Shown in pieces: positions 39,001-46,884 of a DNA stretch of 64,000 bases (its first letter is position 1; each line of letters opens with the position of its first letter). Position numbers and translations under genes: made by a program. The notes beneath the pieces were generated by a model that worked only from the letters and a program-made list of their open reading frames with translations, was not told the origin of the DNA and ran no database searches. Origin of the DNA: Rudaea cellulosilytica DSM 22992 (GTDB lineage: Bacteria; Pseudomonadota; Gammaproteobacteria; Xanthomonadales; Rhodanobacteraceae); assembly GCF_000378125.1 (NCBI RefSeq), contig NZ_KB899241.1:905652-969651 (forward strand), given 5' to 3'.

Positions 39001-39614
39001 ACTACCAGGACGCCGCGTATGCGGCGAAGTACAAGGCGCTCGTCGACAAGGTGCGCAGTGCCGAGCAGGCGAAGGCACCGGGCCAAACCGCGCTGACCGA
39101 AGCGGTCGCGCGCTACGCGTTCAAGCTCATGGCGTACAAGGACGAGTACGAAGTCGCGCGCCTGTACACGAGCGGCGAGTTCGAGCAGCAGATCAAGAAC
39201 GTCTTCGACGGCGACTACAAGATTCACTTCAATCTTGCTCCGCCGACCTTCGCCAAGAAGGACTCTGACGGCCATCTGGTCAAGCGCGAGTTCGGTCCGT
39301 GGATGTTCCGCGCGTTCAAGCTGCTGGCCAAGTTCAAGCGCCTGCGCGGCGGTGCGCTCGACGTTTTCGGCAAGACCGCCGAGCGCAAAATGGAGCGTCA
39401 GTTGATCGCCGACTATTTCGCGACGGTGGACGAGCTGCTGTCGAAGCTCGACCGCAACAACCTCAAGCTGGCCGTCGACATCGCCTCGATCCCTGAGCGG
39501 ATCCGCGGCTACGGCCATATCAAGGAGGCGAACTTCGCCAAGGCGGCGGCCGCACATCGGGAACTCATGAGCGGATGGCGTTTGGCAAAACCCGAAGTTC
39601 GCGCAGTGGCGTGA
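36060..39614 (+). CDS. Indolepyruvate ferredoxin oxidoreductase, fused alpha-beta
   Basis: 1184 residues, all domains in one chain. The N-terminal pyrimidine-binding domain has GYRGSPLGGFD. A TPP-binding region holds YCSGCPHNTST and GGEGATWCGQAPF (near residue 490). A cysteine-rich segment (about 645-700: CEGCGDCG, CNKDYSCVKGFCP) fits a [4Fe-4S] cluster. The gamma domain starts GIGGTGVVTIG (near 740) and is followed by a long C-terminal extension. It oxidatively decarboxylates arylpyruvates or branched 2-oxoacids to acyl-CoA. The fused form is typical of aerobic proteobacteria. ATGs 11 and 14 codons downstream are alternative starts. Confidence 0.93.
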   Translation: MLKSSIDSNASMAVMSVPATQLDLGYTLEDKYTRKEGRIYLSGVQALVRLPLMQQMRDRAAGLNTAGFISGYRGSPLGGFDLELWKAKKHLKSSNIEFQPGLNEDLGATMVWGTQQANLFPGAKYDGVFAMWYGKGPGVDRSGDVFKHGNAAGTSKNGGVLALAADDHACRSSTLPHGSELEFVSAMMPILNPAGVQDILDMGLLGWAMSRYTGRWVGFKTIAETVESSASVNVNPHQLDIVIPTDFTMPPGGLSIRWPDPPLNQEMRLHQYAVQASQAFARANKIDRVVIDSPRARLGIVTTGKSYLDVLQALEYLGIDEKMAADVGIRVYKVGMTWPLEPVGIREFANGLEDIIVAEEKRSFIESQMKEYMYNWPTRPSVVGKYDEEGNWILPSTSELTPAMIALVIAKRLSRFFSNDTIKSRVAWIEAKEQELTLPRANFPRAAHYCSGCPHNTSTAVPEGSRALGGIGCHYMVTWMDRRTDTFTQMGGEGATWCGQAPFTETQHVFQNLGDGTYFHSGSLAIRQAIAAKVNITYKILYNDAVAMTGGQPVDGTLTVPGIANQMRAEGVQTIVVMSDEIEKWSKRELFPRDVEFFDRAEFDAVSKRLREVPGVSVLIYDQTCATEKRRRRKRGKLEDPKKRVFINSLVCEGCGDCGEKSFCVSVLPKETEYGRKREIDQSNCNKDYSCVKGFCPSFVTIHGGGLKKRKPGSGKVDFSTLPQPSFASDLAQPWNILVTGIGGTGVVTIGALIGMAAHLESKGATVLDQTGLAQKGGAVTCHLRIAKTPADIHAVRIAAGEADLVLGCDMVVVNDYWALSKIRAKRSHVVLNTYEAMPGTFTTKPDMQFPALQIVKAVGTALDGDEPELVDATDLATKLLGDSIASNLFMLGYAWQKGWVPISEAALMRAIELNGAAIEMNKSAFNWGRLAAVDMAKVKEAANGMQAPAAATAFAAPMDDVKISRTLDEEISRRAAFLTDYQDAAYAAKYKALVDKVRSAEQAKAPGQTALTEAVARYAFKLMAYKDEYEVARLYTSGEFEQQIKNVFDGDYKIHFNLAPPTFAKKDSDGHLVKREFGPWMFRAFKLLAKFKRLRGGALDVFGKTAERKMERQLIADYFATVDELLSKLDRNNLKLAVDIASIPERIRGYGHIKEANFAKAAAAHRELMSGWRLAKPEVRAVA

Positions 39615-39831
39615 TGGCGCGACGACATTCCGTGGCGGAACGCCACGATCGTTCGACAGTAGGTGGCTTCTTGGGAATTCACGCCAAGGTTATCTCGCAG
39701 CACGCGCGCAAGTTTGAGGCGACAGTGACGGAGCGCGATCGTCGCACGGTATGGGCCACCTTGAGCCTCTTTCGTACCGGCGACTCGATAGCTTTGAAAC
39801 GCCCGCAACGCGACGCCATGACGAGCCTGCT

Positions 39832-41181
39832 ATGAATCTGCACGTTGCTTTCGACACCGGCATACAGCAGCGCGATATCCTGCGTCGGGCAGCCGCCTTG
39901 CTGCAAACCGGCGAGGGTGAGCAAGCAAGGCGAGCCCTGCAAACCCTGCGCGCCGAGCATATTCGCGATCTTGAGGAAGCCGTCGTCGCGGTCAACATGC
40001 TCCTCGATGTGAATCTGCCCGACGCGGCGCTTGCGATGGCTGTCAGGATGGGAGGACTCGCTCCTGGGCATCCCGAATGCGCTGAGCTCATGGCGGAATG
40101 CCGTTTCCTGATCGATCGACCGACGTTCTGGCAGAACGAGAGCCGCGACATCCGCACAGCCCTCGAACAGATCAGCACGCTCGCTTCCACGGCAGAGCAT
40201 GCTGCGACGGACTCGAAGTTGCACATACTTTGCAACCTCGACAGCATTGGCGGCAGTGAGCGCCGCGCGCTCAACCTGTACCGCTTTCTTTCCGCGCACA
40301 TGCCGACGACATTGTGGTCGACTGCGCCGGCCCATCCAGCGCATCGCGAACAGGCTCCAATCCGTCTCATCCACGGCGACGAAACGCCATCGGGTGGCAC
40401 AATCGTCCTGATCGGGACCTACTACGACATCGGCGATCTGCTCGAACGCGGCCACTTCGAGCGGGTGGTGATCTGCCACAACCTGATCGACCAGAATCAG
40501 AACCTGCTCCGGTGGCTGAAGCGGATCGGCAACAATCCGGCCCACCCATCCGTGGAGCTGACGTTCCCGTCAAAGATGTTCGGCGAGCTGCTCGGCCTGC
40601 CAGGCGCCGCCGAATATTCTCCTGTCGATCTCGCCCACTTCCGTTGCCGCCAAGCGCGCGCATCGACACCGGATATTGCAGTCGGCCGCCACAGCCGCGC
40701 CTACGCGTACAAATTCCACTACAACGATGCGGCCTTTTTCCGCCAGGCTATCGCCCATGGATACCGGGTCAGATTACTCGGAGGCAATGCAATCGAGCGC
40801 GTCTTCGCGGCCGACAAGGGTAAGCGCCCGGAATTGATCGCCGAAGGCGCGGTCGAAGCGCGGGACTTCCTCGAGACCCTCGACGTGTTCGTCTACCGCA
40901 AACATCCGCAATGGCTGGAGACCGGCGGCGCGGTCATCCTCGAAGCGATGGCGATGGAGTTGCCGGTCATCATCTTCCCCGAACAGTGCGGCTGCGCGGA
41001 GCTGATCGTGCACGGCGAGAACGGCTTTCTCGTCGCCAGCGAAACGGAGGCATTCGAAATCCTCGCGCGCCTGAGCGCCGAACCCGACTTGCGCAGACGC
41101 ATCGGCAGCGCAGCGCGGCAAACCCTGGTCGATCTGCAGCGGCGCCAGGAACCCGAACTCCTCGCCCGCTATCGCGGCTGA
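39832..41181 (+). CDS. Glycosyltransferase family protein
   Basis: 449 residues. The C-terminal third has the GT-B signature WLETGGAVILEAMAMELPVIIFPEQCGCAELIVHGENGFLV, with the EX7E-type glutamates seen in GT4 enzymes. The N-terminal 150 residues include a helical region (about 1-110) with few clear relatives, then LHILCNLDSIGGSERRALNLYRFLS. Start at ATG 39832. It stands alone between the oxidoreductase and the acyltransferase, with no polysaccharide cluster near; the acceptor is unknown. The 217-base gap before it holds a weak CGTGGC/GCCACG hairpin (39631-39647). Confidence 0.78.
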   Translation: MNLHVAFDTGIQQRDILRRAAALLQTGEGEQARRALQTLRAEHIRDLEEAVVAVNMLLDVNLPDAALAMAVRMGGLAPGHPECAELMAECRFLIDRPTFWQNESRDIRTALEQISTLASTAEHAATDSKLHILCNLDSIGGSERRALNLYRFLSAHMPTTLWSTAPAHPAHREQAPIRLIHGDETPSGGTIVLIGTYYDIGDLLERGHFERVVICHNLIDQNQNLLRWLKRIGNNPAHPSVELTFPSKMFGELLGLPGAAEYSPVDLAHFRCRQARASTPDIAVGRHSRAYAYKFHYNDAAFFRQAIAHGYRVRLLGGNAIERVFAADKGKRPELIAEGAVEARDFLETLDVFVYRKHPQWLETGGAVILEAMAMELPVIIFPEQCGCAELIVHGENGFLVASETEAFEILARLSAEPDLRRRIGSAARQTLVDLQRRQEPELLARYRG

Positions 41182-41206
41182 GCGAGCGCCGTCCGCAGGC
41201 GGCGCG

Positions 41207-41812
41207 TTACACCGTGCCGCGATTCTTGCCCTGGAACGGCACGTAGTATTCGCGGATGCGCGCCATGTCGGCGTCGAGGTCGTCGCTCAGCTCGATCAAC
41301 GGCCCCAGGCCGATCGTCTTTTCCGGATAGTGAAAGTAGAGCAATTGCACCGGTACGTTCGCCGCGCGCGCGATGTGCCAAAATCCACTTTTCCACTTTT
41401 TAACTTTCTTGCGCGTGCCTTCCGGCGTGATGCCGAGCCAGAGCTTGTCGCGCGCGGCGAACTGCTGGCGCATCTGCGTCACCACGTCATGCGCCGCCTT
41501 GCGATCGATGCCGATGCCGCCGAGGCCGCGCACCAGAGGACCTAGCAGGCCCTTGGTGTAGTCGTGCTTGATGATGAAATGGATGTCCAGGCGTAGCGCC
41601 ACCTTGAACGCAAGCGCCCAGACGCCGTCCCAGTTGGACGAATGCGGCGCGCCGATGATGACGAGCTTGGGCACGTCCGGCAGCCGGCCGGCGATGCGCC
41701 AGCCGGTCAGGCGCAGCAGCCCTCGGCACACCCAGCCCAGCAACGAAGGCGAAAAATGCGGCGCCTGCGGCGGCACGCCCGGGAAAATCGACGCGTTGGT
41801 GCCCTCGCTCAA
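41207..41812 (-). CDS. PlsC-type lysophospholipid acyltransferase family protein
   Basis: About 201 residues. Motif I is HSSNWD (HX4D type) and the EGTR motif occurs in ITPEGTRKKVKKWKSGF, the acyltransferase signatures of PlsC-like enzymes. The lysine-rich stretch after EGTR is typical of a shorter subgroup. The only workable start is TTG at 41812, which overlaps the arfB stop as TTGA, indicating coupled translation. Substrate may be lysophosphatidate or another lysolipid. Confidence 0.84.
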   Translation of the reverse strand: MSEGTNASIFPGVPPQAPHFSPSLLGWVCRGLLRLTGWRIAGRLPDVPKLVIIGAPHSSNWDGVWALAFKVALRLDIHFIIKHDYTKGLLGPLVRGLGGIGIDRKAAHDVVTQMRQQFAARDKLWLGITPEGTRKKVKKWKSGFWHIARAANVPVQLLYFHYPEKTIGLGPLIELSDDLDADMARIREYYVPFQGKNRGTV

Positions 41813-42216
41813 TCTTCGCTCCAGTTGCGTTTCGCGCGCTGCTGTTTGTGCGTGCTGCGTTGCCGCTTGGCATCGAGGCGGCGTTCCTTGGATGCGCGCG
41901 TCGGCTTGGTCGCGATACGTTTCTTCGGCACATAGGCCGCAGCTTGCAGAATTTCGGCAAGGCGTGCGCGCGCGTCCTCGCGGTTCTTCGCCTGGTCGCG
42001 GAAACGGTTGGCCTGGATCACGAGCACGCCGTCGGCGGTCAAGCGGCGATCGCGCCGCGCGAGCACGCGAGCACGCAACGCCTCCGACAGCGACGGCGAA
42101 TTGACCACATCGAAGCGCAACTCGACCGCCGAGGCGACCTTGTTGACGTTCTGCCCGCCCGGGCCCGAGGCACGAACGAAGGTTTCGATCAGCTCGTTGT
42201 CGGGAATGTGAAGCAT
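41809..42216 (-). CDS. arfB: Alternative ribosome-rescue factor ArfB
   Basis: 135 residues. The GGQ motif of class-I release factors (GPGGQ, 18-22) followed by NVNKVASAVELRFD is intact. There is no codon-recognition domain, and the C-terminal tail is very basic (KRIATKPTRASKERRLDAKRQRS), the part that enters the empty mRNA channel. It hydrolyses peptidyl-tRNA on stalled ribosomes. Coupled to the downstream acyltransferase. Confidence 0.95.
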   Translation of the reverse strand: MLHIPDNELIETFVRASGPGGQNVNKVASAVELRFDVVNSPSLSEALRARVLARRDRRLTADGVLVIQANRFRDQAKNREDARARLAEILQAAAYVPKKRIATKPTRASKERRLDAKRQRSTHKQQRAKRNWSED

Positions 42217-42309
42217 GTCTTGCCGTGCCGCCGTTCGAGAGTGCTCTGACAGCCGACACTCCCGCGAAAGTAGGAATGACGGCGAGGGGGTTTCGTACTC
42301 GAAAATCCG

Positions 42310-43599
42310 CTATTTGTCCGCGATCTCGTATTTCGGCAGCTTCTTCTTCAGCAGCACGCGCTTGAGACGTGCGTACTTGGGCAGGCCGGTCTTTGCATCG
42401 TACGGCGGCGCGGCTTCGCCGCGGATCAGCGGCTCGAAGTAATTGCGCGCGGCGGCGGTGATGTGGAAACCGTCCTTGCTGATGTAGTTTGCCGGCAGCT
42501 TCTTCTCGATGTTGGCGATCTTCGTGATCGGCGCGGCCTCGATCTTCCACTTGAACGGCGTCGACGAGGTGCGCTTGATCACCGGCATCACCGCGTTCTT
42601 GCCGGCCAGCGCGTACTCGACCGCGGCCTTGCCGACCGCATAGGCCTGCTCGACGTCGGACTTCGAAGCGATGTGTCGCGCCGAGCGCTGCAGGTAGTCC
42701 GGCACTGCCCAATGGATCTTGAAACCGAGCCTGTCCTTGACCAATCCGGCGATGATCGGCGCTGCGCCGCCGCCGAGCTGGGTATGGCCAAACGCGTCGA
42801 CCACGCCCGAGTCGGTGAGAAACCTGCCGTCCGGCGTCTTCACGCCTTCGGACACGATGACCGAGCAATAACCCACCTTGGCCACGACTTCTTTTACGCG
42901 CGCGAGGAACTTGTCCTGCTCGAACGGCACCTCGGGAAACAGGATCACGTGCGGCGGCGCGTCTTTGCCCTGCGCGGCGAGGCCCGCGGCCGCCGCGATC
43001 CAGCCCGCGTGGCGGCCCATGACTTCCATGACGAACACCTTGGTCGACGATTCGCTCATCGACTCGACATCGAGACTGGCCTCGGCGATCGATACTGCAG
43101 TGTACTTCGCCACCGAACCGAAGCCGGGACAGGAATCGGTCACCGGCAGGTCGTTGTCCACCGTCTTCGGCACGCCGACGACTTTGAGGTCATAGCCGAG
43201 CTCGGCGCTGAGCTTGGAAATCTTCAACGAAGTGTCGGCCGAGTCGTTGCCGCCGTTGTAGAGGAAGTAGCGGATGTCGTGCGCGCGGCAGACTTCGATC
43301 AGGCGCTCGTAGCGCGACCGGTCGGCCTCGATCGACTTGAGCTTGAACCGGCACGAGCCAAATGCGCCGCCCGGGGTGTGGCGTAATGCCGCAATCGCGC
43401 TGCGGTCTTCCTTGGCCACATCGATCAGCTCCTCGCGCAGCGCACCGAGAATGCCATTGCGCCCGGCATACACCGGCACGCCGTGTTTGCGGCAGGTTTC
43501 GATCACGCCGCAGGCGCTGGCGTTGATCACCGCGGTCACCCCACCCGACTGCGCGTAGAACAGCGCGCCTTTGCTCGCCTTGCCCTGCTTCTTGCTCAT
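42310..43599 (-). CDS. 6-phosphofructokinase, pyrophosphate-type
   Basis: 429 residues. The PFK-A fold carries the substrate-site segment YNGGNDSADT (GGND at 116-119) and PKTVDNDLPVTDSCPGFGS (K145). Asp119 after GG(N/D) and Lys in PKT are the residues that favour pyrophosphate over ATP as phosphoryl donor. MGRHAGWIA and a long C-terminus fit the xanthomonad/methylotroph PPi-PFK type. It makes the step reversible and saves ATP. It is divergent from adk, which has a related role in adenylate balance. Confidence 0.9.
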   Translation of the reverse strand: MSKKQGKASKGALFYAQSGGVTAVINASACGVIETCRKHGVPVYAGRNGILGALREELIDVAKEDRSAIAALRHTPGGAFGSCRFKLKSIEADRSRYERLIEVCRAHDIRYFLYNGGNDSADTSLKISKLSAELGYDLKVVGVPKTVDNDLPVTDSCPGFGSVAKYTAVSIAEASLDVESMSESSTKVFVMEVMGRHAGWIAAAAGLAAQGKDAPPHVILFPEVPFEQDKFLARVKEVVAKVGYCSVIVSEGVKTPDGRFLTDSGVVDAFGHTQLGGGAAPIIAGLVKDRLGFKIHWAVPDYLQRSARHIASKSDVEQAYAVGKAAVEYALAGKNAVMPVIKRTSSTPFKWKIEAAPITKIANIEKKLPANYISKDGFHITAAARNYFEPLIRGEAAPPYDAKTGLPKYARLKRVLLKKKLPKYEIADK

Positions 43600-43625
43600 G
43601 CGATCCTCAATGGTAAAAGGTCTCG

Positions 43626-43654
43626 TTGACTCGTTGACGCACTGCCGCTAGGTT
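43626..43654 (+). promoter_or_regulatory. Possible sigma-70 promoter for adk
   Basis: TTGACT (43626-43631) and TAGGTT (43649-43654) with a 17-base spacer, about 50 bases before the adk start. The -35 is good and the -10 partial; visual match only. Confidence 0.35.
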
Positions 43655-43706
43655 AGCCTGTCGCAGTTTGCATTGCACCCACCGCCGCGTCCTCACGGAA
43701 TCAGAT

Positions 43707-44270
43707 ATGCGCATCGTTTTCTTCGGCCCGAATGGATCGGGCAAGGGCACCCAGGCCACCCTGCTCAAGAATGAACTCGGCATACCGCATATCTCCACCG
43801 GCGACCTGCTGCGCGCCGCGGTCAAGGCCGGCACGCCGCTCGGGATCAAGGCCAAGGCGGTGATGGACGCCGGCCAGCTCGTCTCCGACGACATCGTGCT
43901 CGGCATGCTCGAAGAGCGCATCACCCAGTCCGACGCGAAGGGCGGCTTCATCCTTGACGGCTACCCGCGCAACCTCGCCCAGTGCGCCGCGCTCGAGGAC
44001 CTGCTCGCACGCATCGGTCAGCCGCTCGACGTGGCGATCAAGCTCGACGTACCCGACAGTGCCATTCTCGCGCGCTGCGAGATCCGCTTCGCCGCCGAAC
44101 ACCGCGCCGACGACGACCCCGCCGTCGTGCGCAAGCGCCTCGAAGTCTACCGCGCACAGACCGCGCCGGTCGCCGACCACTTCGGCCAGATCGGCAAGCT
44201 CAAGACGGTCGACGGGGTGGGCGAAGTTCAGGAAGTGTTCCAGCGGATTTTGGCTGTGCTGCCAAGATAG
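43707..44270 (+). CDS. adk: Adenylate kinase (short, LID-less)
   Basis: 187 residues. The P-loop is GPNGSGKGTQ. ISTGDLLRAAVKAGTPLG and GFILDGYPRNLAQ are standard. The LID domain between about residues 120 and 150 is reduced to a short loop (FAAEHRADDDPAVV), which marks the short adenylate kinases found in xanthomonads and some others. It interconverts AMP, ADP and ATP. ATG 43707 (MRIVFFGP) is chosen; the frame is open 13 codons upstream without conservation. Confidence 0.93.
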   Translation: MRIVFFGPNGSGKGTQATLLKNELGIPHISTGDLLRAAVKAGTPLGIKAKAVMDAGQLVSDDIVLGMLEERITQSDAKGGFILDGYPRNLAQCAALEDLLARIGQPLDVAIKLDVPDSAILARCEIRFAAEHRADDDPAVVRKRLEVYRAQTAPVADHFGQIGKLKTVDGVGEVQEVFQRILAVLPR

Positions 44271-44275
44271 AAAGC

Positions 44276-44662
44276 ATGTCCGTTGAACCCGGTCCGACGC
44301 GTTTTTCGCGTGGTAAGCGATGGATACGCATGTGGGCAGCTACCGGACACGAGCTTAGGATTTTCTTTCGATTCCAGAAGTATTCCTCGGTTTTTCTTGC
44401 AGTCGCGATGCTGCTATTTCCGTTCTATATTCTTTACACGAACGGCTGGGCCGATATTCCCATCCATAACTTAAATAGCGGCACCACTCACTACGTAAAT
44501 CCCCTCCTTATTGTCTTGCCGCTCTCAATCTTTGGCATCGGCTTGAGTCTGATTTGCTACCGGGCCGCAAAACGGGCGTTAAAAGCGTTAAACACGAAAA
44601 GCGATCCGTACAGGCAAGCTGGAAAAGCTTACCGACGTGCCAAAGCGAAGCGAGGACAATAG
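44276..44662 (+). CDS. Hypothetical protein with two membrane segments
   Basis: 128 residues starting MSVEPGPTRFSRG, 5 bases after the adk stop. It has two hydrophobic segments (VFLAVAMLLFPFYILYTNGW and VNPLLIVLPLSIFGIGLSLICY) and a basic tail (YRRAKAKRGQ). Codon use is visibly less GC-rich than adk or mpl, so it may have been acquired. I do not recognise a family. Confidence 0.5.
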   Translation: MSVEPGPTRFSRGKRWIRMWAATGHELRIFFRFQKYSSVFLAVAMLLFPFYILYTNGWADIPIHNLNSGTTHYVNPLLIVLPLSIFGIGLSLICYRAAKRALKALNTKSDPYRQAGKAYRRAKAKRGQ

Positions 44663-44762
44663 CATGCGCTTTACGCGTGCTACTTACGGCCCCCAAACCG
44701 AAGGGCCGCGGCGAACTGATACACTCACGAGCTATTAAATAAGCTCGGTTGCAACCGCTTTC

Positions 44763-45305
44763 ATGCCTCCTGTTGTAGAAATCTTCCGCGATCTCGTCCT
44801 GTTGCGCCGTGGGCCGCAGGACCTGCCGTATTCAACTCAACTGCTCGCAGTGCTGATCGTCGCCTGCGTCGTCGTGCAAGCCGTCGCACGCACGATTCCC
44901 GCTCCGATCGGCCTCGGTGAATCATTCCTTTCGACACTGATCGAGACGCTGCTGGTACTCGCGGCGCTGCGCCTGGCGTTGCGCATGCGCGGTCTCGGCA
45001 GCCGCTTCGTGCAGGCGGGCAGCGGCCTCGTCGGCTGCAACCTGATCTTCACATTGATCAACATTCCAGTCGCGCTTGCGTTCGGCAAGTTTCCGATCGA
45101 AGCGGGCCGCCTCGTGCCCGAGCAGGTTACGCCGACACAGATGATGTTGTTCCCGCTGATTTTCGCGCTCGGCATCTGGCAGCTGGTGGCGGTGGCGAAT
45201 GTGCTGCGCCACAGCTTGAACCTGACTCTGGCCGGCGGCATTGCGGTGATCTTCGGCTGGATCGCGCTGCTGTCGCTGCTGCTGAGCCTGATCGCAGGAA
45301 CGTAG
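44763..45305 (+). CDS. Inner-membrane protein beside mpl
   Basis: 180 residues with four or five hydrophobic helices (LAVLIVACVVVQAVART, TLLVLAALRLALRMRG, LIFTLINIPVALAFGKF, MMLFPLIFALGIWQLVAVANVL, IAVIFGWIALLSLLLSLIAG). A similar protein next to mpl is recalled from other xanthomonads; function unknown. Start is the ATG at 44763 after a gap with no clear features. Confidence 0.68.
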   Translation: MPPVVEIFRDLVLLRRGPQDLPYSTQLLAVLIVACVVVQAVARTIPAPIGLGESFLSTLIETLLVLAALRLALRMRGLGSRFVQAGSGLVGCNLIFTLINIPVALAFGKFPIEAGRLVPEQVTPTQMMLFPLIFALGIWQLVAVANVLRHSLNLTLAGGIAVIFGWIALLSLLLSLIAGT

Positions 45306-45308
45306 CCA

Positions 45309-45369
45309 TGCGTTCGTCCTTGAACGCCAAGATTAAAAACCGGCTATCCATGGCCGGACTTCTCAATAA
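45309..45369 (-). repeat. Dispersed double-hairpin element, copy F (before mpl)
   Basis: On the minus strand, hairpin 1 is CCGGC-CATGGATA-GCCGG (45340-45357) and hairpin 2 is a perfect GCGTTC-AAGGAC-GAACGC (45310-45327). Both stems differ from copies C-E by paired changes. It is antisense to the flanking plus-strand genes and ends 6 bases before the mpl start. Confidence 0.85.
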
Positions 45370-45375
45370 AAGCGC

Positions 45376-46755
45376 ATGAAGCTCCATATCCTGGGGATTG
45401 CGGGGACGTTTATGGGCGGGGTCGCTGCGCTCGCGCGCGAACTCGGTCACGAGGTCGAAGGTTCGGATGCGAACATCTATCCACCGATGAGCGATCAACT
45501 CGCCGCGCTCGGCATCGCGCTCAAGCAGGGTTATCGCGCCGAACATCTCGGTAGCGACGATCCCGCGCGGAAACCGGATCTCGTCGTCGTCGGCAACGCC
45601 TTGTCGCGCGGCAATCCAGCGATCGAATACCTGCTGAACGCGCGCCTGCCCTATGTCTCCGGCCCGCAGTGGATCGGCGATGCGCTGCTGCGCGAGCGCC
45701 GCGTGTTTGCGGTCGCCGGCACGCACGGCAAGACGACGACGACGGCGATGCTTGCCTGGATCCTCGAAGCCTGCGGCCGCAAGCCGGGCTTCCTCGTCGG
45801 CGGCGTGCCGGAGAATTTCGACGTGTCGGCCCGGCTGGGCGCGAACGAGGACTTCGTCATCGAAGCCGACGAATACGACACCGCGTTCTTCGACAAGCGT
45901 TCGAAGTTCGTCCACTACCACGCGCAGATCGCGATCCTCAACAACCTTGAGTTCGATCATGCCGACATCTTTCCCGATGTCGCCGCGATCCAGCGCCAAT
46001 TCCATCATTTCGTGCGCACCGTGCCGGGCAATGGCCGCCTGATCGTCAATGCCGAGGACAAGCATCTGGCTGAAGTGCTGACGATGGGCGCATGGTCGCC
46101 GATTACGACGTTCGGCATCGATGCGGGCAACTGGCGCGCGCGCCTGATCAGGACTGACGGCAGCGAATTCGCCGTACTGCGCGAAGGCAAGGAACTTGGC
46201 GTCGCGCGCTGGGGCCTGATCGGCCGGCACAACGTGAGCAATGCGCTCGGCGCGCTCGCCGCGGCCGAGGCGGGCGGTGTCGATATCGAAAAGGCGCTCG
46301 CGAGCCTCGCCGATTTCCGCAGTGCCAAGCGACGCATGGAACTGGTCGGCGAAGCGCGCAGTATAAAAGTATACGACGACTTCGCCCATCACCCGACCGC
46401 GATCGCGACCACGCTCGCCGGCCTGCGCGCAAAGATCGGCAAGGCACGCATCCTCGTCGGCATGGAGCCGCGCTCAAACTCGATGCGCCTTGGTGCGCAT
46501 GCCGCCGAACTCGCACCGAGCCTCGCCGATGCCGATGCGGTCGTATTCCTGCAACGCGCCGAACTGCCGTGGGATGCGCACAAAGTCACCAGCGCGCTCG
46601 ACGGTCGCGGTCGCACCGCACCGACGGTCGACGCACTGATCGCCGCGCTGCGCGAGCAGGCGCAGCCGGGCGACCACGTCGTCTTCATGTCGAACGGCGG
46701 CTTCGAGAACGCGCCGCGGCGCTTCGTGGCCGCCCTCTCGTCCATGTCGACGTAG
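45376..46755 (+). CDS. mpl: UDP-MurNAc:L-Ala-gamma-D-Glu-meso-DAP ligase Mpl
   Basis: 459 residues. It recycles murein tripeptide directly onto UDP-MurNAc. It has the Mur-ligase P-loop GTHGKTTTTAM and starts MKLHILGIAGTFMGG, where Mpl differs from MurC. Family segments EADEYDTAFFDKRSKF, the central domain and VYDDFAHHPTAI are all present. The substrate needs meso-DAP, made by dapF in the same window. Copy F of the repeat lies directly upstream. Confidence 0.95.
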   Translation: MKLHILGIAGTFMGGVAALARELGHEVEGSDANIYPPMSDQLAALGIALKQGYRAEHLGSDDPARKPDLVVVGNALSRGNPAIEYLLNARLPYVSGPQWIGDALLRERRVFAVAGTHGKTTTTAMLAWILEACGRKPGFLVGGVPENFDVSARLGANEDFVIEADEYDTAFFDKRSKFVHYHAQIAILNNLEFDHADIFPDVAAIQRQFHHFVRTVPGNGRLIVNAEDKHLAEVLTMGAWSPITTFGIDAGNWRARLIRTDGSEFAVLREGKELGVARWGLIGRHNVSNALGALAAAEAGGVDIEKALASLADFRSAKRRMELVGEARSIKVYDDFAHHPTAIATTLAGLRAKIGKARILVGMEPRSNSMRLGAHAAELAPSLADADAVVFLQRAELPWDAHKVTSALDGRGRTAPTVDALIAALREQAQPGDHVVFMSNGGFENAPRRFVAALSSMST

Positions 46756-46884
46756 CGCCGCGGCAACCTCCTCGGGCACCCCGGATCGTTCTCATCTCGT
46801 GTTGTCGAAAATCACGACAGTGGTTCGTCGTGTGGTTGTAGGCCGAGCCGCTTGTATAGCGGCTGCTAAATGCCTCAACTCGTC

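Noticed and set aside
36687-39557. 956-codon open frame on the minus strand opposite the indolepyruvate oxidoreductase
   Set aside because: Antisense shadow of a well-supported gene; composition is that of reverse-strand GC-rich codons.
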